A DNA stretch of 63,402 nt, from NCBI GenBank assembly GCA_049695975.1, contig JBAVTE010000024.1:1-63402 (forward strand), in the 5' to 3' direction. How positions within the stretch are numbered: the stretch's first letter is position 1; every line of letters begins with the position of its first letter. Below the pieces are notes generated by a model that worked only from the letters and a program-made list of their open reading frames with translations, made no database searches and was not told the origin of the DNA. The stretch is from CAILDB01 sp049695975. GTDB lineage: Bacteria; Patescibacteriota; Minisyncoccia; Phycocordibacterales; GWA1-40-21. A program made the translations under genes and the position numbers. Positions 15,701 to 22,979 of the stretch are shown here, one piece after another.

Positions 15701-16456
15701 ATGAAATATATTGGCATAGACTATGGAGAAAAAAGAGTTGGTATAGCAGTTTCTGACGCAGAAGGAAAAGTGGCTTTTCCAAAAATCGTTTTTGAAAACA
15801 GCCCTGATTTGATGAAAAAGATATCAGAAATTTGTATCGAATGGGGGATTGAAGCCATAGTTATCGGTGAATCCAAAAATTATAAAGGAGAAGAAAATAA
15901 AATTAATTTTAAAATAATTTCTTTTAAGAAGAACTTGTCTTCTGTAATAAAATTACCATCTTTTCTTGAACCGGAGTTTATGACATCGATGCAGGTTGAA
16001 AAAACATTTGGTACGACTGAGATGCTTGATGCTTCTTCTGCTTCAATTATTTTACAGACATTTTTGGATAAAGAAAAAGTTCGACAAGAAAAAAAGAAAA
16101 TGGCAGAAATACCGGCGGAAAACAAAAGAATATCTTATGATGATTTTAAAAAGGTTGAAATCAAAGTCGGAAAAATCCTTTCCGCAGAGAAAATTCTTGG
16201 CTCAGATAAACTTCTAAAACTTTCTGTTGATTTTGCAGAAGATAAGCCGAGACAGATCCTCTCAGGAATTTCAAAGTTTTTTTTAGACCAGAAAAGTTTG
16301 GTAGGTAAAAAATGTGCTTTTGTTACTAATCTGGAACCGAAACCTCTCATGGGGATGGAAAGCGATGGAATGATACTTGCCGTTGGTGGAGGAGACGCTC
16401 CTTTTTCTCTTTTTGAAGTTAGCGAAGAAATACCAACAGGAATCAAAGCGAAATAA
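15701..16456 (+). CDS. RuvX/YqgF resolvase-like domain fused to a tRNA-binding domain
   Basis: Residues 1-125 match YqgF/RuvX, a putative Holliday junction resolvase that also matures 16S rRNA: GIDYGEKRVGIAVSD at 4-18, EAIVIGESKN near 51-60 and LDASSASIILQTFLD near 108-122. Residues 140-251 match the EMAP/Trbp111 tRNA-binding OB fold also found at the C-terminus of methionyl-tRNA synthetase: FKKVEIKVGKILSAEKILG, SDKLLKLSVDFAED, RQILSGISKF and MILAVGGGDAPFSLFE. The frame is continuous with a lysine-rich linker (KVRQEKKKMAE). TAGAAT (15689-15694), with TTGATT 16 nt upstream, predicts a leaderless start at 15701. The fusion is uncommon and may link RNA handling activities. Confidence 0.82.
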   Translation: MKYIGIDYGEKRVGIAVSDAEGKVAFPKIVFENSPDLMKKISEICIEWGIEAIVIGESKNYKGEENKINFKIISFKKNLSSVIKLPSFLEPEFMTSMQVEKTFGTTEMLDASSASIILQTFLDKEKVRQEKKKMAEIPAENKRISYDDFKKVEIKVGKILSAEKILGSDKLLKLSVDFAEDKPRQILSGISKFFLDQKSLVGKKCAFVTNLEPKPLMGMESDGMILAVGGGDAPFSLFEVSEEIPTGIKAK

Positions 16457-16461
16457 AAAAA

Positions 16462-17073
16462 ATGTTTACTTATATTATCAATTTGCTTGATCCGACAGTG
16501 ATTATTCAGACACTAGGTCTTGCTGGAATTTTTTTTATTGTATTTGCCGAGTCGGGCTTATTTTTTGGTTTCTTTTTGCCTGGTGATTCTTTACTTTTTA
16601 CTGCCGGTTTCCTTGCGTCACAAGGATATTTAAATGTTCATATTTTGGCATGGGGTGCTTTTATTTGTGCTATTCTCGGAGATAGTTTTGGATATTATTT
16701 TGGTCAGAAAATCGGTCCCAAAATTTTTATAAAGGAAGACTCTCTTTTTTTCAAAAAAGATTATGTAAAAAAGGCGCAGGATTTTTATGAAAAATATGGC
16801 AACAAAACTATTATTCTTGCAAGATTTATTCCAATCGTGAGAACTTTTGCTCCGATAGTTGCGGGTGTGGGTCAGATGAAATATCCAAATTTTTTAACAT
16901 ACAATATTATCGGTGCTTTTTTGTGGTCATTTACGACCATATATTTAGGAAATTTTCTTGGTAATGTTGTTCCCAACGCAGATACGTATATATTGCCTAT
17001 TATTCTCATTATTATTTTGGTTTCTTTTTTTCCAATTATTTGGGAAATAATAAAAAAAATGAACAAAAATTGA
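16462..17073 (+). CDS. DedA family membrane protein
   Basis: 203 aa with the DedA/SNARE-associated core: FAESGLFFGFFLPGDSLLF near 29-47, GAFICAILGDSFGYYFGQKIG, and ARFIPIVRTFAPIVAGVGQM near 116-135. DedA proteins are integral membrane proteins now linked to lipid (undecaprenyl phosphate or phospholipid) flipping and envelope homeostasis. The gene follows the RuvX fusion by 5 nt and is likely co-transcribed with it. Confidence 0.9.
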   Translation: MFTYIINLLDPTVIIQTLGLAGIFFIVFAESGLFFGFFLPGDSLLFTAGFLASQGYLNVHILAWGAFICAILGDSFGYYFGQKIGPKIFIKEDSLFFKKDYVKKAQDFYEKYGNKTIILARFIPIVRTFAPIVAGVGQMKYPNFLTYNIIGAFLWSFTTIYLGNFLGNVVPNADTYILPIILIIILVSFFPIIWEIIKKMNKN

Positions 17074-17123
17074 CATATTTTTTGTTTTGTTTTTTCTGTA
17101 ACTATTGTATAATGTGAGTAATT

Positions 17124-18212
17124 ATGAATCTTGATTTTTTAGTGAATTTTTTTGGACCACCTGAATTTCTAAAAATGCCTTTTGTGGCTTTTGATATTAG
17201 CAACCATTTTGTTCGGTTCGTTGAATTGAAAAAAAGGGGAGGATCTTTTGTTTTGGGAAAGGTTGGAGAAAAGAAAATACCGGAAGGAATATTTTCTAGT
17301 GGTGATATATTAAAAAAAACAGAACTCATTTCTATATTATCTGATATCAAAAAAGAAAACGGCTTCAATTTGGTTAAAGTATCTATACCAGAGGAAAAGT
17401 CCTATATTTTTATTACTGAAGTACCAAAAGTAGAACATAAAGAAATTCGTCAGATGATTGAATTTTGCTTAGAAGAAAATGTTCCCCTGAAGCTAGAAGA
17501 AGCTGTTTTTGAATATTCAATTATAGAGCAATCCGAGACATCCAATTTGTTAAAAATAAATGTATCTGTGATTCAAAAACAAACAGTAGATTCTTTTTTA
17601 GATGTGTTTCAATCGGCAGGATTTCTTCCTCTTTCTTTAAAAACAGAATCGAAGGCGGTAGTAAGGTGTATTTTACCTCCTGAAATAATGGGTAATGTCT
17701 TGATTATTAATATTAAAGACACATCTACGATTCTTTCGATGACAATAAATGGTGTAGTATGGTTTACATCTACTATATCTATTGGAAAAAATTTTGTAAT
17801 AGATATATTGAAAAAAAATTCTATTACAAATCAACAATCCATATACAAAATATCTGAAGATATTTTTTCTTCCGATGAAGCGAAAAATGCTGAAGTTTTC
17901 GATTCTCTGATGAATGTTTTTTCAATTTTAAGAGATGATGTGAAAAAGTTTATAGAATTTTGGGAGAACAAATGTGGAAAAATTTCTCAACCTATTTGTA
18001 AAATAGACAAAGTAGTTCTTTGTGGGAGTGTTTCAGCTATACCTGGTTTTGCAAGATATATGTCCTCAAGTTTAGGTTTACAGGTCGAAGTTGCAAATGT
18101 ATGGGTTAATATTTTTAATATCGAAAATATTGTTCCTTCAGTGAAATTTGTCGATTCTTTGGATTTCGGGCCAGTTTTAGGGGTTGCTTTGGGAGATATA
18201 GATAAAATATAA
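17124..18212 (+). CDS. pilM: Type IV pilus assembly protein PilM
   Basis: 362 aa with the actin-like ATPase fold of PilM: VAFDISNHFVRFVELKKRGG near the N-terminus (phosphate-1 region), EERSYIF-like segment PEEKSYIFITEVPKVEH, and KVVLCGSVSAIPGFARYMSS near residue 295-315 (phosphate-2/adenosine region). PilM sits at the cytoplasmic face of the inner membrane and binds the N-terminus of PilN in the alignment complex. TATAAT at 17108-17113 is 10 nt before the ATG. The next gene begins directly after the stop, with its product fitting PilN, so this is a pilMNO-type operon. Confidence 0.9.
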   Translation: MNLDFLVNFFGPPEFLKMPFVAFDISNHFVRFVELKKRGGSFVLGKVGEKKIPEGIFSSGDILKKTELISILSDIKKENGFNLVKVSIPEEKSYIFITEVPKVEHKEIRQMIEFCLEENVPLKLEEAVFEYSIIEQSETSNLLKINVSVIQKQTVDSFLDVFQSAGFLPLSLKTESKAVVRCILPPEIMGNVLIINIKDTSTILSMTINGVVWFTSTISIGKNFVIDILKKNSITNQQSIYKISEDIFSSDEAKNAEVFDSLMNVFSILRDDVKKFIEFWENKCGKISQPICKIDKVVLCGSVSAIPGFARYMSSSLGLQVEVANVWVNIFNIENIVPSVKFVDSLDFGPVLGVALGDIDKI

Positions 18213-18764
18213 ATGTTAAATTTTTTACCAGCACAAGCAAAAAAGAACGTAGAGAAAGAATACTATGCAAGAGTAGGGATACTTTTTTTGGGTATTATTT
18301 GTCTTCTTACTATTTATTCTATTAGCTTTATGATACCAGCTTATTCTTCTTCTGTTTATGAGAAAAATATGTTAACTATGGAAGTTCAGCAAATTGATCT
18401 TGGTGCCTCAAATTGCACGGGCGGGGAAGCAGAATGTATTGATCCTACAGTACAAATTAAATCTGCAAACTTGCTCCTTGATGTCTTGAAGGGCGAAGCG
18501 GGAACCCCTGTTTCTCTTACTCTTTTAGAGATTTTAAATAATAAAAATAGTGGAATAAAAATTACTGCAATAAAATATTTAGGTGAGACAGCAGATCAGT
18601 ATAAGTTTTCTGTATCCGGGCAATCTGCAACTAGAGAAGAGCTTTTAGCTTTTTTCGAAAATCTGAAGAAGGGTACTCGTTTTAGTGGAGTGGACCTACC
18701 TACTTCCGGTTTTATCAAAAGAACAGATATTGATTTTAATTTAACAATAAAAGTTAAAAATTAA
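18213..18764 (+). CDS. PilN-like type IV pilus inner-membrane protein
   Basis: 183 aa; a short N-terminal tail starting MLNFLPAQAKKNVEKEYYAR, one transmembrane helix (about 22-44), and a periplasmic ferredoxin-like domain. The N-terminal sequence NFLP resembles the NLLP motif that PilN uses to bind PilM. The order PilM, single-helix protein, single-helix protein supports the assignment. It starts immediately after the pilM stop. Confidence 0.8.
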   Translation: MLNFLPAQAKKNVEKEYYARVGILFLGIICLLTIYSISFMIPAYSSSVYEKNMLTMEVQQIDLGASNCTGGEAECIDPTVQIKSANLLLDVLKGEAGTPVSLTLLEILNNKNSGIKITAIKYLGETADQYKFSVSGQSATREELLAFFENLKKGTRFSGVDLPTSGFIKRTDIDFNLTIKVKN

Positions 18765-18767
18765 ATT

Positions 18768-19316
18768 ATGTTAACTGAAACAAAGAAAAAAATAGTCATT
18801 CTGTTTCTCCTCGCGGTTTCTTTGATCGGTATTTATTATTTTCTAGTTGCGGATATAATGAAAAAAAATCAAGATATTTATACAATGTTGCAGAATATAA
18901 ATAATGCAAAAGTAAAGGAGAGCGAATTTGTTTATTTAAATGAAAATTTATCTTTAGCAAAAGATAAAATCGAAAAGCTTCACGACTTTATTTTAAAGAC
19001 AGACGGCGAAGTGGATTTTATTAAGGTCATAGAAGATTTGGCTCTTTCTAGTAACGTAAAGTCAGAAATAAAGTCAGCACAGACGGAACAAATTTCTGAT
19101 AAAGAATCAAGTATTGCGGAAAATTTTAGAATAGGGATTGATGCTGTTGGTACTTGGAGTGATGATATTTATTTTTTGACTTTGATAGAAAATCTGCCTT
19201 TTCAAGTTACAATAAACAATGTATCTTTTGAGAAAATTTCTGATTACGAAATAAAAGGTGAAAAAGTTCCACAGTGGCTTTTAAGAATTGATTTTTCTAT
19301 AATAAAACAAAAATAA
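18768..19316 (+). CDS. PilO-like type IV pilus inner-membrane protein
   Basis: 182 aa; a cytoplasmic KKK tail, one membrane helix (residues 8-27), a coiled-coil stretch (about 30-75) and an alpha/beta periplasmic domain containing IGIDAVGTWSDDIYFLTLIE and a closing strand LLRIDFSIIKQK. This matches the PilO layout. The gene starts 4 nt after the pilN-like stop and overlaps the next start (TAATG at 19313-19318). Confidence 0.78.
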   Translation: MLTETKKKIVILFLLAVSLIGIYYFLVADIMKKNQDIYTMLQNINNAKVKESEFVYLNENLSLAKDKIEKLHDFILKTDGEVDFIKVIEDLALSSNVKSEIKSAQTEQISDKESSIAENFRIGIDAVGTWSDDIYFLTLIENLPFQVTINNVSFEKISDYEIKGEKVPQWLLRIDFSIIKQK

Positions 19317-19627
19317 TGATAAAAATAATAGCTAATAATAAATATGAAAAATTCAAAGATATTTTTTCTGGGGTAATAAATCCTCGAAGAGAGTGGTACA
19401 TTTTTATAACACTTTTTATTTTAGGAATAATTGTACTTGGATGTTTTTCTTTTTATTTGTATAGAAATGTACAATCAAATAATGATTTTCTAAAAAATAA
19501 TATAAATATATCTGCAACAGATAAAATAAATCTTACAAGATTAAATAAAATTATTTTAAATTATGAGCAAAGGAGGGATAGATTCAATAGGTTTCCAAAA
19601 ACAAAATTAGTTGACCCTAGTATATAA
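19316..19627 (+). CDS. Small single-helix protein at the end of the pilus operon
   Basis: 103 aa with one membrane helix (about 33-54, YIFITLFILGIIVLGCFSFY) and a short periplasmic C-terminus. Its start overlaps the stop of the PilO-like gene, so it is translationally coupled. It occupies the position of a PilP-like or accessory alignment protein but is too short for PilP and has no lipobox. Family not recognised. Confidence 0.7.
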   Translation: MIKIIANNKYEKFKDIFSGVINPRREWYIFITLFILGIIVLGCFSFYLYRNVQSNNDFLKNNINISATDKINLTRLNKIILNYEQRRDRFNRFPKTKLVDPSI

Positions 19628-19649
19628 AACTGATATATTGCGTTTGCCT

Positions 19650-19721
19650 GCCTTCGTAGTTCAATGGATAGAACAGAGCTCTTCTAAGGCTTTGATGTAG
19701 GTTCGATTCCTACCGAGGGCA
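19650..19721 (+). tRNA. tRNA-Arg (TCT)
   Basis: A complete cloverleaf: acceptor GCCTTCG/CGAGGGC, D stem GTTC/GAAC, anticodon loop CTTCTAA with anticodon TCT, T arm TAGGTTCGATTCCTA, discriminator A at 19721. CCA is not encoded. Confidence 0.95.
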
Positions 19722-19780
19722 CATTGCAAATATATGAAAATCGCCAATGATCCAAAGGCGATTTTCTTTTGCAATGTGCC
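19718..19780. terminator. Long hairpin starting inside the tRNA-Arg 3' end
   Basis: GGCACATTGCAAA (19718-19730, including the last tRNA bases) pairs perfectly with TTTGCAATGTGCC (19768-19780); AAAATCGCC (19737-19745) pairs with GGCGATTTT (19757-19765) inside. Beyond it lies GAGCGAAGCGAAGG (19790-19803) and a second hairpin (CGACTTTGCCTT / AAGGCAAAAGTCG, about 19816-19851). Confidence 0.75.
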
Positions 19781-19862
19781 GGCCGGACTGAGCGAAGCGA
19801 AGGAGGTGGGGACTGCGACTTTGCCTTGAGTTCACGAAAGGCAAAAGTCGTGGTTCACAAAT

Positions 19863-19894
19863 TTTTAAAAGCACCTTGAATGGTGCTTTTAAAA
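19863..19894. terminator. Terminator of the phosphomannose isomerase gene
   Basis: A 13-bp perfect stem TTTTAAAAGCACC (19863-19875) / GGTGCTTTTAAAA (19882-19894) with loop TTGAAT, followed by T residues in the minus-strand direction. It fits termination of the minus-strand operon ending at 19928. Confidence 0.7.
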
Positions 19895-19927
19895 TTGGTG
19901 CCGGCTAAGTTGAGTATTTTCTAGTAT

Positions 19928-20269
19928 CTAAACTCTACCATAATCATCTTCTAATCTGACAATATCTTTTTCATCAAAGGTACCAAAAGAAATTTCAAGG
20001 ACTTGGGCATCACCATCTTTGTGTTTGAGTCTATGTTTTATACCGATTGGAATTTCTACTTCATCGCCGACTTTCATTTCAACAGTTTCTTCACCAACAA
20101 CCGCCCAGACTTGCCCGGACAAAACTTTCCAGAATTCCTGTCTACTTTTGTGATATTGTAAACTACACTCTGCACCTGGCTTAACTCGGAGGATTTTTAC
20201 TGTCGACATTTCATTTAAAGTAAATTGTTCTTCTTCTCCCCATGGTTCTTTTATAAAAATTTTTTTCAT
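19928..20269 (-). CDS. Cupin phosphomannose isomerase-like protein (type II C-terminal domain)
   Basis: 113 aa, entirely one cupin: EPWGEEEQF at the start, then KPGAECSLQYHKSRQEFWKVLSG with the metal-binding His and Glu, and a second motif VGDEVEIPIGIKHRLKHKDG. This corresponds to the isolated C-terminal domain of type II mannose-6-phosphate isomerase/GDP-mannose pyrophosphorylase, which interconverts mannose-6-phosphate and fructose-6-phosphate. Its ATG overlaps the stop of the phosphomannomutase gene by 4 nt (ATGA), giving tight coupling in one metabolic step series. Confidence 0.85.
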   Translation of the reverse strand: MKKIFIKEPWGEEEQFTLNEMSTVKILRVKPGAECSLQYHKSRQEFWKVLSGQVWAVVGEETVEMKVGDEVEIPIGIKHRLKHKDGDAQVLEISFGTFDEKDIVRLEDDYGRV

Positions 20270-21015
20270 TTGTCTTCATCGATTATTTTTCTAATAAAAT
20301 TTTTGGTTTCTTCTACGTTTTTCACTGCAATAGTTTCTATTCCAGTTGTCTTCACTGAAGCATCGTTGCCACCGGGGAAAAAAGCATCACCGATAAATAA
20401 AATTTCTTCTTTTTTATAACCAAGTCTAGTACAAATTTGGTTTATGGCAAAAGCCTTGTCTATATGTTTGGAGGTAATATCAATGGAAGTAGAGCCTCCA
20501 ATCGCAACATCAAATTCTGGTAAAAGTTTCTGTAATTTATTTTGTAAAATTTTCCTTTTTGTATAATCAGGATCCCATTTCTCTTTTTCGATTTGAGGGG
20601 CTTCTTGTCCCAATGCTGAAAAAGTAAATTCTGCTTCACGATCCTCCAATCTTTTTCCGAAGTGTTCTTTTGGGAGCAAATTTTCTTCATGAGAAACTGT
20701 GTCTACGGCAGTAACAATCTTAGTTTTATCTATTTCAGAAAATGATTCTGAATAGATCTTGTGCCAAATTCCCATCTCAAATTTGTACATAGAACCTCCT
20801 TTAGTTGGGAAAATAATCAAATTTTCTAGGAGATTTTTTGGACAAGAAAAGCGGTTAATTACTTGCTTCTCAAATTGTGTAAAACCTCCACCGGAGACAA
20901 TAGCCACAGCCTTTTTTTGAAGCAGATTACTTAAAAGTGTGGACATCTCTTTGTCTAATGGGCTTTTACTTTGGGCCAAAGTACCATCTAGGTCAAAAAC
21001 TATAATTTTTTTCAT
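20266..21015 (-). CDS. Phosphomannomutase of the HAD (eukaryote-like) type
   Basis: 249 aa from ATG 21015. It carries HAD motif I FDLDGTLAQSKSPL (Asp9 and Asp11 region), SGGGFTQFEKQV, the substrate region IGGSTSIDITSKHIDKAFAI, and motif III/IV GDAFFPGGNDASV, matching the PMM1/PMM2 type that interconverts mannose-1- and mannose-6-phosphate. TATAAT on the minus strand (21023-21028) is 7 nt upstream of the ATG, so the mRNA is leaderless; the longer frame to 21051 runs through the promoter and is rejected. It is divergent from the GH130 genes, whose promoter lies in the same 92-nt gap. Confidence 0.87.
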   Translation of the reverse strand: MKKIIVFDLDGTLAQSKSPLDKEMSTLLSNLLQKKAVAIVSGGGFTQFEKQVINRFSCPKNLLENLIIFPTKGGSMYKFEMGIWHKIYSESFSEIDKTKIVTAVDTVSHEENLLPKEHFGKRLEDREAEFTFSALGQEAPQIEKEKWDPDYTKRKILQNKLQKLLPEFDVAIGGSTSIDITSKHIDKAFAINQICTRLGYKKEEILFIGDAFFPGGNDASVKTTGIETIAVKNVEETKNFIRKIIDEDK

Positions 21016-21107
21016 TGTGTGTATTATATCTAAACTACGACATTCAAGCAATTAAAGAAATATGTTGTATTTTTAACACGATAGTGTGGTATAATGTTTT
21101 GAAAGGT

Positions 21108-22976
21108 GTGTTTATACAAAAACCATCACCTCAAGTTTTTGTAATAAAAAAAATGAAAGAAAAAGTTTTGAAACAAAAAAAAGTTAAAGATAATTTAGAA
21201 TCTTTAGTTTTTTTTAATTTTCAGAAAAAAGTTTTTATTTTATTGCGACAAAAATTAGATAAAACTCAATTTGTTTTGTTATCAAACAAAAAAGATTCGA
21301 TTAAAGATTTTAATAAACGTGTTAGAAAAGTTAGTTTTGATACAAAAGATTTTACGGTTGATTTCTTCAAAATTCAAAATTTTCATATAACTGAATTTGA
21401 TCGAGAATTAGTTTTATCATTTACCGACGAGAGCAAAACCTTTCTGGCTTTTTCTAAAAATGGAATCAAATGGACAGTGAAAGGAGTTTTACCACAAATT
21501 ATTGAAGAAGGCTGTCTGTCGCCATGTAAAGTAAATGGCGATAATTTTGCTTTTTTCTATGGTAATAAGGATATCAAAGTTGCATATTCTTCAGATTTAA
21601 AAAATTGGAAGATAGATGGGTCTTCTATTTTAAAAACGAGAGATAGTTTTTTTGATAAAAATGATTTACGAGTGGTAAGTGTCCATTTGTTTGGAAAAGG
21701 CGTTGGCTTAGTCTATGAATCATCTAGTCAAAAAGGGAACCAATATTTGGAAACTGGTTATGCACTTTTGGCTAGAGATAATTTTTCAAAAATAATTTGG
21801 CGTACCGACTCCCCGCTGACTGACGGTTGTCTACCTACTCTTGGTGTGGCTGATACTCGATGTCTAGGTATGATTTTAAAGGCGGGAATATTTTATTTAT
21901 ATTATAAATCTGGCATGAAGTTATTTGTAATTTCTGGAAGAGATCCTTTTTCTGTACCAGTTGAAACTACTAAAAGAATGACCAAACATCCCAAGAATCC
22001 TATTATTTGGCCTAAAGCTATTCAAAAATGGCAAGCGATGGGCACCTTCAATCCTGGAGCTGTGTACCTAGATGGAAAAGTTCATCTGGTCTATCGTGCT
22101 GTAAGTGATGTTGGTTTGTCCACAGTTGGTTATGCATTACTCAAAGATTGTTTGCATATCGAATGTCAATCAGATGAGCCGATTTACATTGTTGGACAAG
22201 AATCCAATTTTAAAGAAAGCACACAACAACCATTTATGTATGAATCTGGCCCTGGCTTTGGTGGTTGTGAGGACCCACGGCTGGTTCAAATAGGGGAGAC
22301 TATTTATATGATCTATCTCAATTTTAATGGTTGGGAAAATCCTCGAATTGCTATGACTTCTATCTCCGCTCAAGATTTTTTAAATAAAAAATGGGCTTGG
22401 CGAAAACCGATTTTTTTGTCTAGAGAGGGTCAGATGCATAAAAACTGGGTGTTATTTCCAGAAAAAATTAATGGTAAATTTGCCTTACTCAGTAGCTTAA
22501 GTCCCAAGGTTCAAGTTATTTATTTTGATAAAATGCCAAAAAAGAATATAAGATTGGAGAGTCAATTTAAAAATAAATCAGATGTGAGACGTTGGGATAA
22601 TGTAATGAGAGGAACTGGTGCCCCACCCATTAGAACAGAACATGGATGGCTCGTCCTGTATCATGCAATGGATGTACGTGACCCCAATAAATACAAAGTA
22701 GGCGCTATGATATTGGATTATGCAAATCCAGAGAAAATTTTGTACCGTTCTGCCAATCCTATTCTGGAACCAGATCAAAAATATGAAAATGAAGGTTTCA
22801 AGTCTGGAGTAGTGTATGTCTGCGGAGCTGTGGTTGTGGAAGATACTTTATTTGTTTATTATGGTGGTGCTGACACCGTAGTCTGTGTCGCAACGATACC
22901 ATTTCAAGCATTTTTAAAAAGTTTGATGACAGATACCCAAGAGGAGATCGGCCTTCAAGAAATTTTTTTGAATTAA
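21108..22976 (+). CDS. GH130-type glycosidase/phosphorylase with a degenerate first propeller
   Basis: About 622 aa from GTG 21108 (ATG 21153 is an alternative). TATAAT at 21090-21095 places transcription start near 21102. Two five-bladed propeller-like halves are visible. The C-terminal half has the GH130 signature GCEDPR (residues 386-391), GAPPIRTEHGWLVLYH and YGGADTVVCVA, as in beta-mannoside phosphorylases and mannosidases. In the N-terminal half the equivalent position reads GCLSPCKVNG, so the catalytic signature is lost. It is adjacent to phosphomannomutase and isomerase genes, which would channel mannose-1-phosphate released by a phosphorylase. Confidence 0.85.
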   Translation: MFIQKPSPQVFVIKKMKEKVLKQKKVKDNLESLVFFNFQKKVFILLRQKLDKTQFVLLSNKKDSIKDFNKRVRKVSFDTKDFTVDFFKIQNFHITEFDRELVLSFTDESKTFLAFSKNGIKWTVKGVLPQIIEEGCLSPCKVNGDNFAFFYGNKDIKVAYSSDLKNWKIDGSSILKTRDSFFDKNDLRVVSVHLFGKGVGLVYESSSQKGNQYLETGYALLARDNFSKIIWRTDSPLTDGCLPTLGVADTRCLGMILKAGIFYLYYKSGMKLFVISGRDPFSVPVETTKRMTKHPKNPIIWPKAIQKWQAMGTFNPGAVYLDGKVHLVYRAVSDVGLSTVGYALLKDCLHIECQSDEPIYIVGQESNFKESTQQPFMYESGPGFGGCEDPRLVQIGETIYMIYLNFNGWENPRIAMTSISAQDFLNKKWAWRKPIFLSREGQMHKNWVLFPEKINGKFALLSSLSPKVQVIYFDKMPKKNIRLESQFKNKSDVRRWDNVMRGTGAPPIRTEHGWLVLYHAMDVRDPNKYKVGAMILDYANPEKILYRSANPILEPDQKYENEGFKSGVVYVCGAVVVEDTLFVYYGGADTVVCVATIPFQAFLKSLMTDTQEEIGLQEIFLN

Positions 22977-22979
22977 AAT

